From contig OY970276.1 of assembly GCA_963715785.1 (NCBI GenBank), forward strand, positions 496,001 to 560,000: 64,000 nt of DNA, given 5' to 3'. Source of the stretch: LD21 sp963715785. GTDB taxonomy: Bacteria; Bacteroidota; Bacteroidia; Bacteroidales; VadinHA17. How positions within the stretch are numbered: position 1 is the first letter of the stretch; every line of letters begins with the position of its first letter. Shown here piece by piece: positions 18,825-27,250 of this stretch. The position numbers and the translations under genes were made by a program. The notes under the pieces were generated by a model, which was given only the letters and a program-made list of their open reading frames with translations, was not told where the DNA came from and ran no database searches.

Positions 18825-19406
18825 ATGGAATATACAATCATTGATTCTGTTCATTTCCACCCCATTCTTTGGTCGGGTGGAACTACCACCGAACTTTTTA
18901 TTTTTCCAACTGCAGCAGATTATCAGCAACGAAATTTCCAGTTCAGATTAAGTACCGCTAAAGTTGAAACTGAACGGTCTGATTTTACATTGTTAACCGG
19001 AATTTCAAGAAAATTAATGGTTTTATCTGGTCAGATCACTCTAAGTCATGAAGATCATTTTTCCCGGCGGCTTAATAAGTTTGATGCTGATGAGTTTAAG
19101 GGAGAATGGAAAACATCATCAATTGGAAAATGTACTGACTTCAATCTGATGACAACCGGCAAAACCTCCGGAGAACTAACTGCTATTGCAATTAATAAAG
19201 GACAGAATGTAAAACGTGAAATCAAATCAAAGTGTGATTGGTTTTTTATTTACATATACACAGGGAATGCCAGTATCGGCGCAGACAACAAAATAATCTC
19301 AATCAACAAGGGTGATTTGCTGGTCATAAATAATCTGACAACAAGAAATTTTGAAATTACAGGCATTGAAAACAGTGAATTGGTCTTCACTGAAATAACT
19401 TTGTAA
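18825..19406 (+). CDS. hutD: HutD-family cupin-like protein
   Basis: About 193 residues from ATG 18825. The opening pattern HPILWSGGTTTELFIFP and the later FQFRLSTAKVETERSDFTLLTG match HutD/Ves proteins, bicupin-like folds found with histidine-degradation genes or alone. The biochemical role of HutD is poorly known. No hut gene lies nearby, so a role in histidine use cannot be argued from context. An earlier in-frame ATG at 18726 would add 33 residues with no family similarity, so I prefer the later start. Confidence 0.8.
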   Translation: MEYTIIDSVHFHPILWSGGTTTELFIFPTAADYQQRNFQFRLSTAKVETERSDFTLLTGISRKLMVLSGQITLSHEDHFSRRLNKFDADEFKGEWKTSSIGKCTDFNLMTTGKTSGELTAIAINKGQNVKREIKSKCDWFFIYIYTGNASIGADNKIISINKGDLLVINNLTTRNFEITGIENSELVFTEITL

Positions 19407-19477
19407 ATTCCGGTAAAGCTTCACAGTGTATATGATAATATATTTATTCATTTACAATTAATTTTGAATTTGAATAC

Positions 19478-19519
19478 ACTTCGCGACCTTTGCACCTGCT
19501 TTGCGTGCTTTGCGGTTAA
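19478..19519 (+). repeat. CTTTGCG-type dispersed intergenic text
   Basis: Near-tandem words (CTTCGCGACCTTTGCACCTG, then CTTTGCGTGCTTTGCGGTTAA) just before the START-protein gene. Similar text occurs at 20160-20237 and, inverted, at 4455-4482. Confidence 0.5.
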
Positions 19520-19530
19520 AGAATTTATTC

Positions 19531-20133
19531 ATGAAAAAACGATTATTCTTGATCATTTCAATATTATTGCTAATATCCCTTGGTGCCTCTGCCCAGGAAA
19601 ACTGGAAACTTGTGAAAGAGGAAGACGGGATTAAAGTATACACAAAAACCGAATCAGGTTCTGATTATAAAGCTTTTAAAGCTGAAATGCAGGTAAGCTG
19701 CAAAATTGAAGATATTGTTGATGTTTTAAAAAACAGCGAAACCATCAACAACTGGATTGTTAATTGCAAAGACGTAAAATTGCTTAAAACTGACAATAAT
19801 GATCAGTACTATTATATCGAAACGTCTTTACCCTTTCCCTTTAAAAACCGGGATATGGTATATCACTTTCAATATATTGAAATTAACAGCGGACAGGAAA
19901 AAGTAACTGTGACCGGTAAGCCTGAGTATATTCCGCCTAAAGAAGGAATCGTCAGACTGGCAAAAGCAGACGGCTACTGGCTTTTACATTCGATCGATAC
20001 CTCCACAACTGCTGTAACATATCAAATGCATGTGGAACCCGGAGGATTAATCCCAGCGTGGCTGGCAAATCCCTTTATTGTAAATGTGCCATTCTCGACC
20101 TTTAAGGAACTGAGAAAGATAATTCAGAAATGA
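19531..20133 (+). CDS. Secreted START/SRPBCC-domain lipid-binding protein
   Basis: About 200 residues from ATG 19531. A signal peptide (about 1-22, ending SAQ) precedes a START-type helix-grip fold: WKLVKEEDGIKVYTKTESGS, VLKNSETINNWIVNCKDVKLL and FKNRDMVYHFQY. The family binds lipids or other hydrophobic molecules; the ligand here is unknown. The TTG start 30 bases upstream would add residues coded by dispersed repeat text, so I chose the ATG. Confidence 0.85.
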   Translation: MKKRLFLIISILLLISLGASAQENWKLVKEEDGIKVYTKTESGSDYKAFKAEMQVSCKIEDIVDVLKNSETINNWIVNCKDVKLLKTDNNDQYYYIETSLPFPFKNRDMVYHFQYIEINSGQEKVTVTGKPEYIPPKEGIVRLAKADGYWLLHSIDTSTTAVTYQMHVEPGGLIPAWLANPFIVNVPFSTFKELRKIIQK

Positions 20134-20159
20134 ACCAGCTAAGAGCTCAGAGCAAAATC

Positions 20160-20237
20160 TTCACTTTGCGAACTTTGCGCCTATTTCAACCACCGAAGCT
20201 TTAGCGAAGGTGGTCTTTGCGTACTTTGCGGTTAACG
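20160..20237 (+). repeat. CTTTGCG-type dispersed intergenic text
   Basis: Repeated words (CACTTTGCGAACTTTGCGCC, GGTCTTTGCGTACTTTGCGG) with an interposed CCACCGAAGC...GAAGGTGG segment. It fills most of the gap between the START gene and the next gene. No gene is seen. Confidence 0.5.
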
Positions 20238-20356
20238 GATTTTTGATTTTTTTTATCCTGTTCACTATATTCCTGTTTCGAACAATACTTACAGATCATC
20301 TGTTGGTTTTCTTTTCAAGTAATTATTCAAATAAATCATACTGAGGAGGAATTCTT

Positions 20357-20812
20357 ATGGTAAAAAATTTGATACTTGCTTTTGCAATGTTCGTAGTGGT
20401 TTCAAGTTTAGCCGCTCAAACGGATAACAATGCAACACGTGAGGAGATTACAAAACTTGAATTAGCTCATGCCAATGCAATCTTTCATGGAGACAAAGTA
20501 GCTTTAGATAGCCTGATGGATGACAATATTACCATTAACCATCCGACAAACAGGATTGTGAAAGGGAAAAAAGAATTACTCAGCCTCATCAAGGAAGGTG
20601 TCGTCCGATACACATCCTTTGAGCGTCATCCTGAAACTTTCCTGTTCTTTAAAGACATGGTCGTGGTAATGGGCGATGAGACTGTTGTCCCTTCGAAGGG
20701 GGCACCTAATGCAGGAACTGCACTGCATCGCCGGTATACGGATGTGTGGATGAAGCGGGATGGTAAATGGCGTCTGACAGTTCGGCATGCAAATAATGTT
20801 TGTGCAGGATAA
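20357..20812 (+). CDS. Secreted DUF4440/SnoaL-like (NTF2-fold) protein
   Basis: 151 residues. Signal peptide (about 1-20, ending LAAQ), then an NTF2-like fold: EEITKLELAHANAIFHGDKVALDSLM in two parts, DNITINHPTNRIVKGKKE, and a C-terminal RYTDVWMKRDGKWRLTVRHAN. Members of this fold include enzymes and simple binding proteins, and nothing here fixes the role. A strong ribosome-binding site GAGGAGGAA lies 7 bases before the ATG. A decayed copy of its last 15 codons is found at 20911-20954. Confidence 0.85.
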   Translation: MVKNLILAFAMFVVVSSLAAQTDNNATREEITKLELAHANAIFHGDKVALDSLMDDNITINHPTNRIVKGKKELLSLIKEGVVRYTSFERHPETFLFFKDMVVVMGDETVVPSKGAPNAGTALHRRYTDVWMKRDGKWRLTVRHANNVCAG

Positions 20813-20910
20813 GCAACCCTAAAGTAATTAACGGGAAAGACCAGGTCTTAGAAAAAGTACTGGAAGAAAATTGAACCAGGTTAAGGTTAAAGTCTGGAGT
20901 TCTCTGTGCT

Positions 20911-20954
20911 CCTGACAGTGCGGCAAGCAAATAATGTTTTGTGAGGATAAGCTA
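20911..20954 (+). pseudogene. Decayed copy of the 3' end of the DUF4440 gene
   Basis: CTGACAGTGCGGCAAGCAAA and the following AATGTTTTGTGAGGATAAGC closely match the end of the preceding gene (20774-20816), with small insertions and deletions. It suggests a former tandem duplicate that was almost fully deleted. It is flanked by two GGTTAA-type units (20878-20889). Confidence 0.5.
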
Positions 20955-21100
20955 TAGCCGATAAACCTTTTTTGCTTTTTATTAAACAAAATGTAACTTT
21001 GATAATAATCTTAGTATCAGGAACTATTTGTTTATATGGTCTCACTGTCTCAGGATTACACTCTCTTTCAAATAAATTATTAACCAGAAAAAAAAACTAA

Positions 21101-21925
21101 ATGAAAAAACTGATTTTTTTTGGATTATTTCTGTCAGCCAGTCTCTCTTTTGTAATTGCTCAGAATCCAAATGATGCCGAAGGATGTAAAGACCATCCAT
21201 TTTTTAGCAGAATGCCCAATTTCTATATCGAATCGTGCAGTCAGAGTTTTGATAAACTCGAATATTACATTTCGGATGAAGCAACAGATAGCAAAGAAGG
21301 GGATTTAACCACAATTGTTTATAATTTCCCGGATGATGCTTCAATTAAAGTCCCAAGTCAGTTACAAATTATAAGAAATTACGAAAATGCGATTACCAAA
21401 CTGGGAGGCAAAAAATTATTTGTAGGTGATCAGTATTTAAGTTATTCAATTAAAAAGAATTCAAAAGAATATATTGTCTCTGTGGAGATGGCTAATGGCA
21501 ATATCGGGCATACTCTTTCAGTTTTGGAAGTTGGTCTGATGGTACAGGAAATTACAGCAAATGACATCCTGGATGCACTGAATAAAGACGGTTATATTGC
21601 TTTGAACATACTTTTCGATACAGGCAAATCAACCATTCAGAATGAATCAATGACAATTGTGGATCAGATTCTCGATCTCATGAAAAATAATACAACTCTT
21701 AATATCAGTATCGAAGGGCATACCGATAATGTGGGTGATGCCGCAAGTAACAAAAAACTCTCAAATGACCGTGCAAAAGCTGTCATGGACGCCCTTATTG
21801 CCAAAGGAGTTGATAAAACAAGAATGTCGTTTGTTGGCTGGGGGAGCGAAAGACCTGTTGCCGATAACAGAACAGAAGAAGGAAGAACCCAGAACAGGCG
21901 TGTGGAAATAGTGAAAAAGCCGTAA
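21101..21925 (+). CDS. OmpA-family peptidoglycan-anchoring lipoprotein-like protein
   Basis: 274 residues. Signal peptide (about 1-20, ending VIAQ), an N-terminal domain of about 130 residues that begins with two Cys (EGCKDHPFFSRMPNFYIESC), and a C-terminal OmpA domain (about 155-274) with ILFDTGKSTI, IEGHTDNVGD, LSNDRAKAV and GRTQNRRVEI, which binds peptidoglycan. The N-terminal part matches proteins usually annotated only as OmpA family. It probably sits in the periplasm or outer membrane. No barrel is predicted. Confidence 0.9.
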   Translation: MKKLIFFGLFLSASLSFVIAQNPNDAEGCKDHPFFSRMPNFYIESCSQSFDKLEYYISDEATDSKEGDLTTIVYNFPDDASIKVPSQLQIIRNYENAITKLGGKKLFVGDQYLSYSIKKNSKEYIVSVEMANGNIGHTLSVLEVGLMVQEITANDILDALNKDGYIALNILFDTGKSTIQNESMTIVDQILDLMKNNTTLNISIEGHTDNVGDAASNKKLSNDRAKAVMDALIAKGVDKTRMSFVGWGSERPVADNRTEEGRTQNRRVEIVKKP

Positions 21926-21985
21926 GGCACAGGGCAAAGAGCTCAGGGTTATTATTACTGTATACCGTTACTAAGATAGTATTGC

Positions 21986-22426
21986 ATGAGAATCTGGTCA
22001 CTACATCCAAAGTACCTTGATGCAAAAGGACTTGTTGCGTTGTGGCGGGAGTCACTCCTGGCAAAAAGTGTTCTGGAGGGGAAAACATCAGGTTACAGGA
22101 ATCATCCTCAGCTAATCAGGTTCAAACAATCGATGAGTCCGGTTGACGCAATTGATCAATACCTTTCTGAAATTTACTTTGAATCAGTTAAGAGGAATTA
22201 CAATTTCGACAAACAAAAAGTTAACTGGCATTTTAAAACAAGTACGATAACTGTTACAACCGGACAATTAAATTATGAAGTAAAGCATCTGTTGATTAAA
22301 CTTAATACCAGAGATAAAAATAAATATGAAGAACTTATTTTAAATCAGGTTTTTGACATTCATCCTCTTTTTATACTGGTCGATGGAGATATTGAAAAAT
22401 GGGAAATTGTCAGCGGTGAAAAATAG
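21986..22426 (+). CDS. Pyrimidine-dimer DNA glycosylase (Pyr_excise family)
   Basis: 146 residues, near the 138 of T4 endonuclease V. The N-terminal WSLHPKYLDAKGLVALWRES and the following GYRNHPQLIRFKQS are typical of the bacterial branch of this family, which removes UV-induced cyclobutane dimers and cuts the abasic site. The carboxylate expected near residue 20-25 is supplied by WRE. The gene ends two bases before a GGTTAA array. It stands alone, 60 bases after the OmpA gene. Confidence 0.8.
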   Translation: MRIWSLHPKYLDAKGLVALWRESLLAKSVLEGKTSGYRNHPQLIRFKQSMSPVDAIDQYLSEIYFESVKRNYNFDKQKVNWHFKTSTITVTTGQLNYEVKHLLIKLNTRDKNKYEELILNQVFDIHPLFILVDGDIEKWEIVSGEK

Positions 22427-22427
22427 A

Positions 22428-22457
22428 GGTTAAGGTTAAGGTTAAGGTTAAGGTTAA
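22428..22457 (+). repeat. GGTTAA hexamer array (5 perfect units)
   Basis: Five exact GGTTAA units begin one base after the stop codon of the glycosylase gene. The same family occurs at 24945, 26402, 30609, 32121 and 50380, and in reverse at 24281, 30893 and 32182. Confidence 0.9.
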
Positions 22458-22464
22458 GATCTGC

Positions 22465-22494
22465 AGGCTCTGTGCCCTCTGTGACTTCTCTGTG
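22465..22494 (+). repeat. CTCTGTG-type dispersed intergenic text
   Basis: Three spaced CTCTGTG words (the last at 22488-22494). Similar text occurs at 32285-32330. It is probably interrupted here by the IS110-family element, because the text resumes at 24207 with CTCTGTGTAAGTTCTT, which resembles the uninterrupted version near 32318-32334. Confidence 0.6.
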
Positions 22495-22499
22495 CAACT

Positions 22500-22709
22500 C
22501 GTATGTTTGTTGTTCTTTGAAATATGTATATAAAATTAGAAACATTTTGTTTTACTTCATTGGCAATAATGGTCTGTGCTGTAGGTCTATTGAACCTGTC
22601 ACAGAGTTTATTATGTCAACCAGGTAAAAAATCGGGAAATAACATGCGTTTTCGAAACCGTATTTACGAGAAAGATGTTGCCTGAAAAGTAAAAACAAAA
22701 CTTTTATCT
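22500..22709 (+). ncRNA. Candidate bridge-RNA region of the IS110 element
   Basis: About 200 non-coding bases between the inferred left end and the transposase start. In the IS110 group this region encodes a structured RNA that pairs with target and donor DNA. I see several short self-complementary words but could not fold it. The call rests on position and family only. Confidence 0.3.
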
Positions 22710-24110
22710 ATGAAACTTTTCTTAGGAGGAGATGTAAGTAAGGGATATGCCGACTGGGTTATCCTTTCAGAAAAGAAACAAGCTGTTTTGGAAAACTTCC
22801 AGCTTGACGACACTTATGATGGTCATTGTAAACTTTATTCTATGCTTGAAGTTTACTCTGACAAACATCCGGGGTGTGAGATCTATGCAGCAGTTGAAAG
22901 CACTGGAGGGTATGAAAACAATTGGTTTAATACCCTTAAAGGCTTTCAGAAATTTATTAATCTTAAGGTGTCGCGAATCAATCCTGCAGGGGTTAACTAT
23001 AACCGAAAAGCGGGATTGAAACGAAATGTAACAGACGCCATAAGTGCAGTAAGTATAGCGGAATACATAATCAATCATCCAGAGAATGTTGTGTATGATC
23101 AGGATGATAAATGGAAATCTCTTTGTCGGCATTGGAATTTTGTTGAAATGCAAAAACGGCAAAGAGTACAGACCATTAATCAATTGGAAACAATCCTTTA
23201 CAACGCAAATCCTACTTTGATGGCCTACAAGAAGGGTGACTTCCCAAATTGGCTTCTTGAGCTAATAATCATCTGCCCAACATCGGATATATTAGCTAAG
23301 TCCAGGCCTGAAAAACTTGCTAAAATACCATATCTGACCTTAGCAAGAGCAAAGACGCTGATAGCAGAAGCGAAGCAAAATATCGCTTCTGCGACAGATC
23401 GGAACGCCGAGATATTGGTTAGTCAAATTGCCCTTCAAATCAAGATGTTTGATCAAAACATAAAAAGTCAAATGCAACTGATTGAACGGGATCTAACTTG
23501 TCCTGAGATTGAACTTTTAAGGACATTTATTGGCATTGATACTGTATCAGCAGTTGGGCTGTTACTTGAGATAGAAACAGTTGAACGTTTTCCCAGAACC
23601 AAAGGCATTAGCTGCTATTTTGGTTTACATCCTAAGTTTAAGCAAAGCGGAGATAAAATAATAGGTGTCCGCATGAGCAAACAAGGCAGTAAAAACATGA
23701 GGAAGATACTCTTTAACATAGCTAAAACTGCTATCGTTAGAAATCCTTTAATAAAAGAGATCTATGAGAAAAAAGTATCGCATGGAATGAATAAAATGGC
23801 TGCCATTGGCGTCTGCATGCATAAGATACTACGGATAATCTATGGGATGCTTAAAAACAAACAAGCTTTCAATCCAGTGATTGACAAACAAAATGTCGAA
23901 CACTCTAAAGCTAAGCATGAGGAAAAACTACAGAATGAAAACACAAATATCAACAAAAGCCGGCGTTATCAGGAATTTGATGAAAAAGCACCTATCTCGA
24001 GGAAACAGACAAAAAAAAGGAAGGAACACGATTTGTCCCAATGTGAAGTAACTTCACAAAGTACGGGATCAACATGCTCCTTCGATACAAAATTATTAAA
24101 AATCCCATAA
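22710..24110 (+). CDS. IS110-family transposase
   Basis: 466 residues. N-terminal RuvC-like DEDD domain: LGGDVSKGYADW (Asp near 8), AVESTGGYEN (Glu near 61) and RNVTDAISAVSIAEY. In that last motif the usual D-x-x-D reads D-x-x-S, so one acidic residue may be missing, or my alignment is off. The C-terminal Tnp20 domain (about 265-385) is well kept: FIGIDTVSAVGLLLEIETV, YFGLHPKFKQSG and MSKQGSKNMRKILF with the expected serine. About 80 polar, Lys-rich residues extend the C-terminus beyond common members. It lies between a DNA glycosylase gene and a Gre factor gene. Confidence 0.92.
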   Translation: MKLFLGGDVSKGYADWVILSEKKQAVLENFQLDDTYDGHCKLYSMLEVYSDKHPGCEIYAAVESTGGYENNWFNTLKGFQKFINLKVSRINPAGVNYNRKAGLKRNVTDAISAVSIAEYIINHPENVVYDQDDKWKSLCRHWNFVEMQKRQRVQTINQLETILYNANPTLMAYKKGDFPNWLLELIIICPTSDILAKSRPEKLAKIPYLTLARAKTLIAEAKQNIASATDRNAEILVSQIALQIKMFDQNIKSQMQLIERDLTCPEIELLRTFIGIDTVSAVGLLLEIETVERFPRTKGISCYFGLHPKFKQSGDKIIGVRMSKQGSKNMRKILFNIAKTAIVRNPLIKEIYEKKVSHGMNKMAAIGVCMHKILRIIYGMLKNKQAFNPVIDKQNVEHSKAKHEEKLQNENTNINKSRRYQEFDEKAPISRKQTKKRKEHDLSQCEVTSQSTGSTCSFDTKLLKIP

Positions 24111-24280
24111 TTATGTATTAAGAAATATATTAAATACTCCCGATTACAAAATGTCAAAGAACTTTATATATTTTTTTCAAAAAAAGTTAAACTTTCAACG
24201 AAATAACTCTGTGTAAGTTCTTAGTACTAAGACAGGATTGAAATTCTCAAATAAAAGGGATTGAATGATCAGTAACTGCT

Positions 24281-24298
24281 TCAGCCTCAGCCTCAACC
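24281..24298 (-). repeat. GGTTRA-type hexamer array, reverse orientation (3 units)
   Basis: TCAGCC, TCAGCC, TCAACC. It is inverted relative to the array at 22428, so the IS110 element sits inside an intergenic module bounded by facing arrays. Confidence 0.7.
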
Positions 24299-24322
24299 CG
24301 CCTCCATGCCTTTACCCCCCAA

Positions 24323-24338
24323 CCCCCCACATGGGGGG
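24323..24338. repeat. Perfect C6/G6 hairpin
   Basis: CCCCCC-ACAT-GGGGGG. A further C6 run lies just upstream at 24315-24320. Probably part of a dispersed intergenic repeat. Confidence 0.6.
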
Positions 24339-24350
24339 CTATTAAGGATC

Positions 24351-24415
24351 TCACTCCTCACACCTCACACCTCACTCCTCACTCCACACTCCTCACTCCT
24401 CACTCCACACTCCTT
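24351..24415 (+). repeat. CTCACTCC/CTCACACC low-complexity tract
   Basis: Irregular tandem words of 7-8 bases (TCACTCC, TCACACC, ACTCCACAC). It ends 28 bases before the Gre-factor ATG. A like tract at 34148-34178 directly precedes the metallo-hydrolase start. Confidence 0.75.
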
Positions 24416-24443
24416 TTTCCGGATATTGCTTATCTTTACGTTC

Positions 24444-24944
24444 ATGAGCAGGGGATTTGTCAAAGAAGACGATCAGGAAGAAATTCCGATAGTTCCGCAG
24501 AGGGCATATCTGCCGGAAGGTGTAACAAACTTTGTTACTCAGGCTGGCATGGATCAGCTATTGGCTGAAAAACAGACGCTGATCAATGAAAAAGACAATC
24601 TGACTGCTGTAAACGAGAATGAGAAACGAATAGCGTTGAACTATATTAATGCAAAATTACAGCTGCTGAACAACAGGATTGCTGAAGCAAGGATAGTTAA
24701 TCTGAAAGAACAACCAAAAAATGAAATAAGGTTCGGAGCATCAGTGACTTTGAAAACAGAAGCAACAGGTAACCTCCAAACTTTTCAGATAACTGGTGTT
24801 GATGAAGCAGGAATATCCAAAGGAAAGATCTCCTTCCTGTCACCAATGGCCAAGGCATTAATAAATAAAAAAGTTGGCGATAAAGTTATTCTGAAACGAC
24901 CCACGGAAGATATTGTTTTTGAAATCATTAATATAACTTATTGA
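24444..24944 (+). CDS. GreA/GreB-family transcription elongation factor
   Basis: About 166 residues from ATG 24444. N-terminal coiled coil (about 35-85) with TQAGMDQLLAEKQTLINEKD, then the C-terminal FKBP-like domain with RFGASVTLKTE, DEAGISKGKISFLSPMAKAL and KKVGDKVILKRP. Gre factors bind RNA polymerase and make it cleave backtracked RNA. The acidic tip of the coiled coil is not obvious, so it could be a Gre-like protein without cleavage activity. The longer frame from 24306 would translate low-complexity repeat text, so I chose the ATG at 24444. Confidence 0.85.
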   Translation: MSRGFVKEDDQEEIPIVPQRAYLPEGVTNFVTQAGMDQLLAEKQTLINEKDNLTAVNENEKRIALNYINAKLQLLNNRIAEARIVNLKEQPKNEIRFGASVTLKTEATGNLQTFQITGVDEAGISKGKISFLSPMAKALINKKVGDKVILKRPTEDIVFEIINITY

Positions 24945-25028
24945 GGCTAAGGTTAAGGTAGAGGTGGAGGTAGAGGCTAAGGAAGAGGTAGAGGTTGAGG
25001 TTGAGGTAGAGGTTGAGGTTGAGGTTGA
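24945..25028 (+). repeat. GGTTRA-type hexamer array (14 degenerate units)
   Basis: Fourteen six-base units (GGTTAA, GGTTGA, GGTAGA, GGCTAA and variants) start directly after the Gre-factor stop codon. Phase is kept throughout. Confidence 0.9.
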
Positions 25029-25053
25029 GATTCTTTATTTGCGACTTTACTTC

Positions 25054-25084
25054 TTGACTGCAAGACTGCAAGACCTCAAGACAA
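25054..25084 (+). repeat. CTGCAAGAC-type tract
   Basis: Near-tandem words (GACTGCAAGACTGCAAGACC, TCAAGAC). Related tracts lie before the genes at 30986 and 50496, always between a GGTTRA array and the next start codon. Confidence 0.75.
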
Positions 25085-25124
25085 ATTTGCCTTTAAGACT
25101 TTACGCCTCTATGCCTTAAGTATC

Positions 25125-26414
25125 ATGAGTAAAATATTAGTTATCACCGTACCAATTGACGGTCATTTTAATCCTTTTATCCCGATCATTGCCAAACTTG
25201 TTAAAAACGGCAATGATGTGACATGTTTAGCCGGCAGGAAGTTTCAGAATAGGGTTGAAAATACCGGGGCGGCCTTTCTGCCTCCTCCTCTGAAATGGGA
25301 TACAAGCATCAAAGAAACATATGACGTCTTTCCGGAACTAAGGAACAAAAGTGGTCTTGCGCAGCTGAAATTATATATTAAGCTTGTCATGTTTGATCCG
25401 ATACCTGATCTGATAGACGAACTGAAAGTCGTGATTGATAATTTCCAGCCTGATGTGATCATAAGTGACACCTTCCTCATTGTAGGTTCCTGGGTTACAG
25501 AATTTTATAATATCCCTGGCGTCAGGATATCTGTACTGCCATTGAGCATACCTGGGAAAAATATCCCTCCGTTCGGCTTAGGTTTATTACCCGGGAAATC
25601 CCTTTTTTCGAAATTGAGAATTAAATTTTTACAGTTGCTTTTAAATAAGTTACTGTTTAATAATATACAGAAATATGGTGATGAGATACGATTTAAGATT
25701 GGATTGCCGCCTTTAGGTAAAAGTTTTGTTAAAAAGGAATTTGAAAATGCTGATCTTTTTTTACATACTTCAATACCGGATTTTGAATATCCGCGTGAAG
25801 AATTTCCGGAGGGATTCCGGTTTATTGGCCCAATTATAACACCCCCGGATATCAATTATAAAAAACCGGATTGGTGGCCGGAAATTGAGAAAGATGTTCC
25901 GGTTGTCCTTATTAATCAGGGAACCGTCTCAAAAAATTATGATGATCTGATCCTTCCGGCAATTGAAGCATTGAAAAATGAGAATATCATAGTAATAGCT
26001 GTACCGGTAAAGGAGGGCGAAATAATGAATCTGCCGGGGAATGTGCATACTGAACACTATATTCCATTTGGAAATCTTTTACCTGACATTGATCTTTTAA
26101 TTACCAATGGTGGATTTGGTGGTACTCAGAATGCTTTGGCGTACGGAATACCAATAATAATAGCTGGTGCTACCGAAGATAAGATGGAAGTGGCAGCCAG
26201 ACTTGAATACTCAGGGGCCGGAATAAACTTAAGGAAGCAGAAGCCTGCTTCAAAAGACATTCTGAAAGCATACAGGAAGATCATGTCAGATCCTTCATAA
26301 AAGCAAAAGGCAGAAGTGCTGAAAGATAAATATGCAAAATTCAATGCACCTGATCTTGCAATCGGTATGATTGAAGAATTAATCAGGAACAAAGGAAACA
26401 AGGTTAAGGTTTAG
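25125..26414 (+). pseudogene. MGT/YjiC-type glycosyltransferase with a premature in-frame stop
   Basis: Transfers a sugar from a nucleotide-sugar to a small or lipid acceptor (GT-B fold, UGT-like family). The frame runs 391 codons to TAA 26298-26300, and continues in the same frame for 37 more codons to TAG 26412-26414. The extension (KQKAEVLKDKYAKF..., LAIGMIEELI) is the expected C-terminal helix of the family, so the TAA is most likely a single-base change of TAT or TAC. The catalytic parts are present: DGHFNPFIPI near 12-21 and the sugar-binding NGGFGGTQNALAYGIPIIIAG near 325-345, given here in part. The last codons run into a GGTTAA array and read NKVKV. A truncated but working enzyme, or a sequencing error, remains possible. 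Confidence 0.75.
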
Positions 26415-26443
26415 GTTAAGGTTGAGGTTGAGGTTAAGGTTTA
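26402..26443 (+). repeat. GGTTRA-type hexamer array (7 units) overlapping a gene end
   Basis: Seven units (GGTTAA, GGTTTA, GGTTGA). The first two contribute the last codons and the TAG of the glycosyltransferase frame. Confidence 0.85.
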
Positions 26444-26556
26444 GATTCTTTTTCTGGCTCCTCACTAAAATAGCTCACTGGGCTATTTCTTAACGCTCGG
26501 CCCCCTTTGTGGTTAATGATTTTCAACTTTTTCAATAGCCCCCATTGTCGAATGTT

Positions 26557-26605
26557 TTTGTAAAATAAAAAGAATGTATATATTTGCATACCAAACGGTC
26601 GGTTT
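26557..26605 (+). promoter_or_regulatory. Promoter and operator of the TetR-ABC cluster
   Basis: TTTG (26557-26560), 18 bases, then TATATTTG (26579-26586) fit the Bacteroidota promoter. Just after the predicted start lies AAACGGTCGGTTT (26593-26605), a near-palindrome that touches the ATG of the TetR gene. Its position between promoter and start codon, and its C-G-G-T-C-G core, suggest an operator for the encoded TetR protein. Confidence 0.7.
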
Positions 26606-27208
26606 ATGAACAACACGAAAGAACATATCCTTAAAACATCGTTACTGCTTTTTTTACAAAAAAGCTACAGGGACGTAACAATGAAAGACATTGTAGAAAA
26701 AACAGGTCTCTCAAAAGGTGCATTCTATCATTATTTCACCAGCAAGGAAGAGCTTTTTAAAGAAATAACTGATTACTTTCTTTCAATGGGAAAGATTGAT
26801 TACAGCTTATTCAGTAAGGAATCTTTTAATGAATTTTATCACCAGTACGCATCTTTATTAGGACAGTCCTTCAAGAAAATGATTGAGTTTGTAAATGTCA
26901 GTTCAAATGAAAGCACAGCTTTTAATTTCTTTTTTATCATGTTTGAAGCAGCAAGCCGGCTTCCTGATCTTTTAACAATCGAATTAGAACTTCATAAAAA
27001 AGATGTAGCAGCCTGGAAAAAAATTATCAGTGCTGCACGTAAAAAGGGTGAAATAGAATCTGACGCTTCTGATGAACAGATTGCTGAAATGTTTTTGTGC
27101 TGCGCTGATGGCGTGTCATTGAGAATGGTCAATAACAATCGTCTGAAATATTACAGGAAAGATATAATCAAAATGTTTGATTGCCTTTATGATGGATTAA
27201 AAGCATGA
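26606..27208 (+). CDS. TetR/AcrR-family repressor
   Basis: 200 residues. N-terminal helix-turn-helix: HILKTSLLLFLQKSYRDVTM, then DIVEKTGLSKGAFYHYFTSKEELF (about 24-47, split here). The C-terminal ligand domain is AcrR-like and of normal length. It probably represses itself and the following ABC transporter genes (43-base gap) through the palindrome that overlaps its start. The inducer is unknown. The leader is only about 13 bases. Confidence 0.92.
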   Translation: MNNTKEHILKTSLLLFLQKSYRDVTMKDIVEKTGLSKGAFYHYFTSKEELFKEITDYFLSMGKIDYSLFSKESFNEFYHQYASLLGQSFKKMIEFVNVSSNESTAFNFFFIMFEAASRLPDLLTIELELHKKDVAAWKKIISAARKKGEIESDASDEQIAEMFLCCADGVSLRMVNNNRLKYYRKDIIKMFDCLYDGLKA

Positions 27209-27250
27209 TTCTATTTTTTATTAAAATGTGACCTCAGAAAATATTTTGTT

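Larger units (their letters stand above)
22495..24213 (+). mobile_element. IS110-family insertion sequence (boundaries inferred)
   Basis: A transposase gene of the DEDD/Tnp20 type with about 215 non-coding bases on its left and about 100 on its right. CTCTGTG occurs on both sides (22488-22494 and 24207-24213), and the outside sequences join to give continuous dispersed text, which supports an insertion between them. IS110 elements lack long inverted repeats and use short core sequences. The left non-coding part is where members of the IS110 group carry the bridge RNA. Exact ends are uncertain by some tens of bases. Confidence 0.6.
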
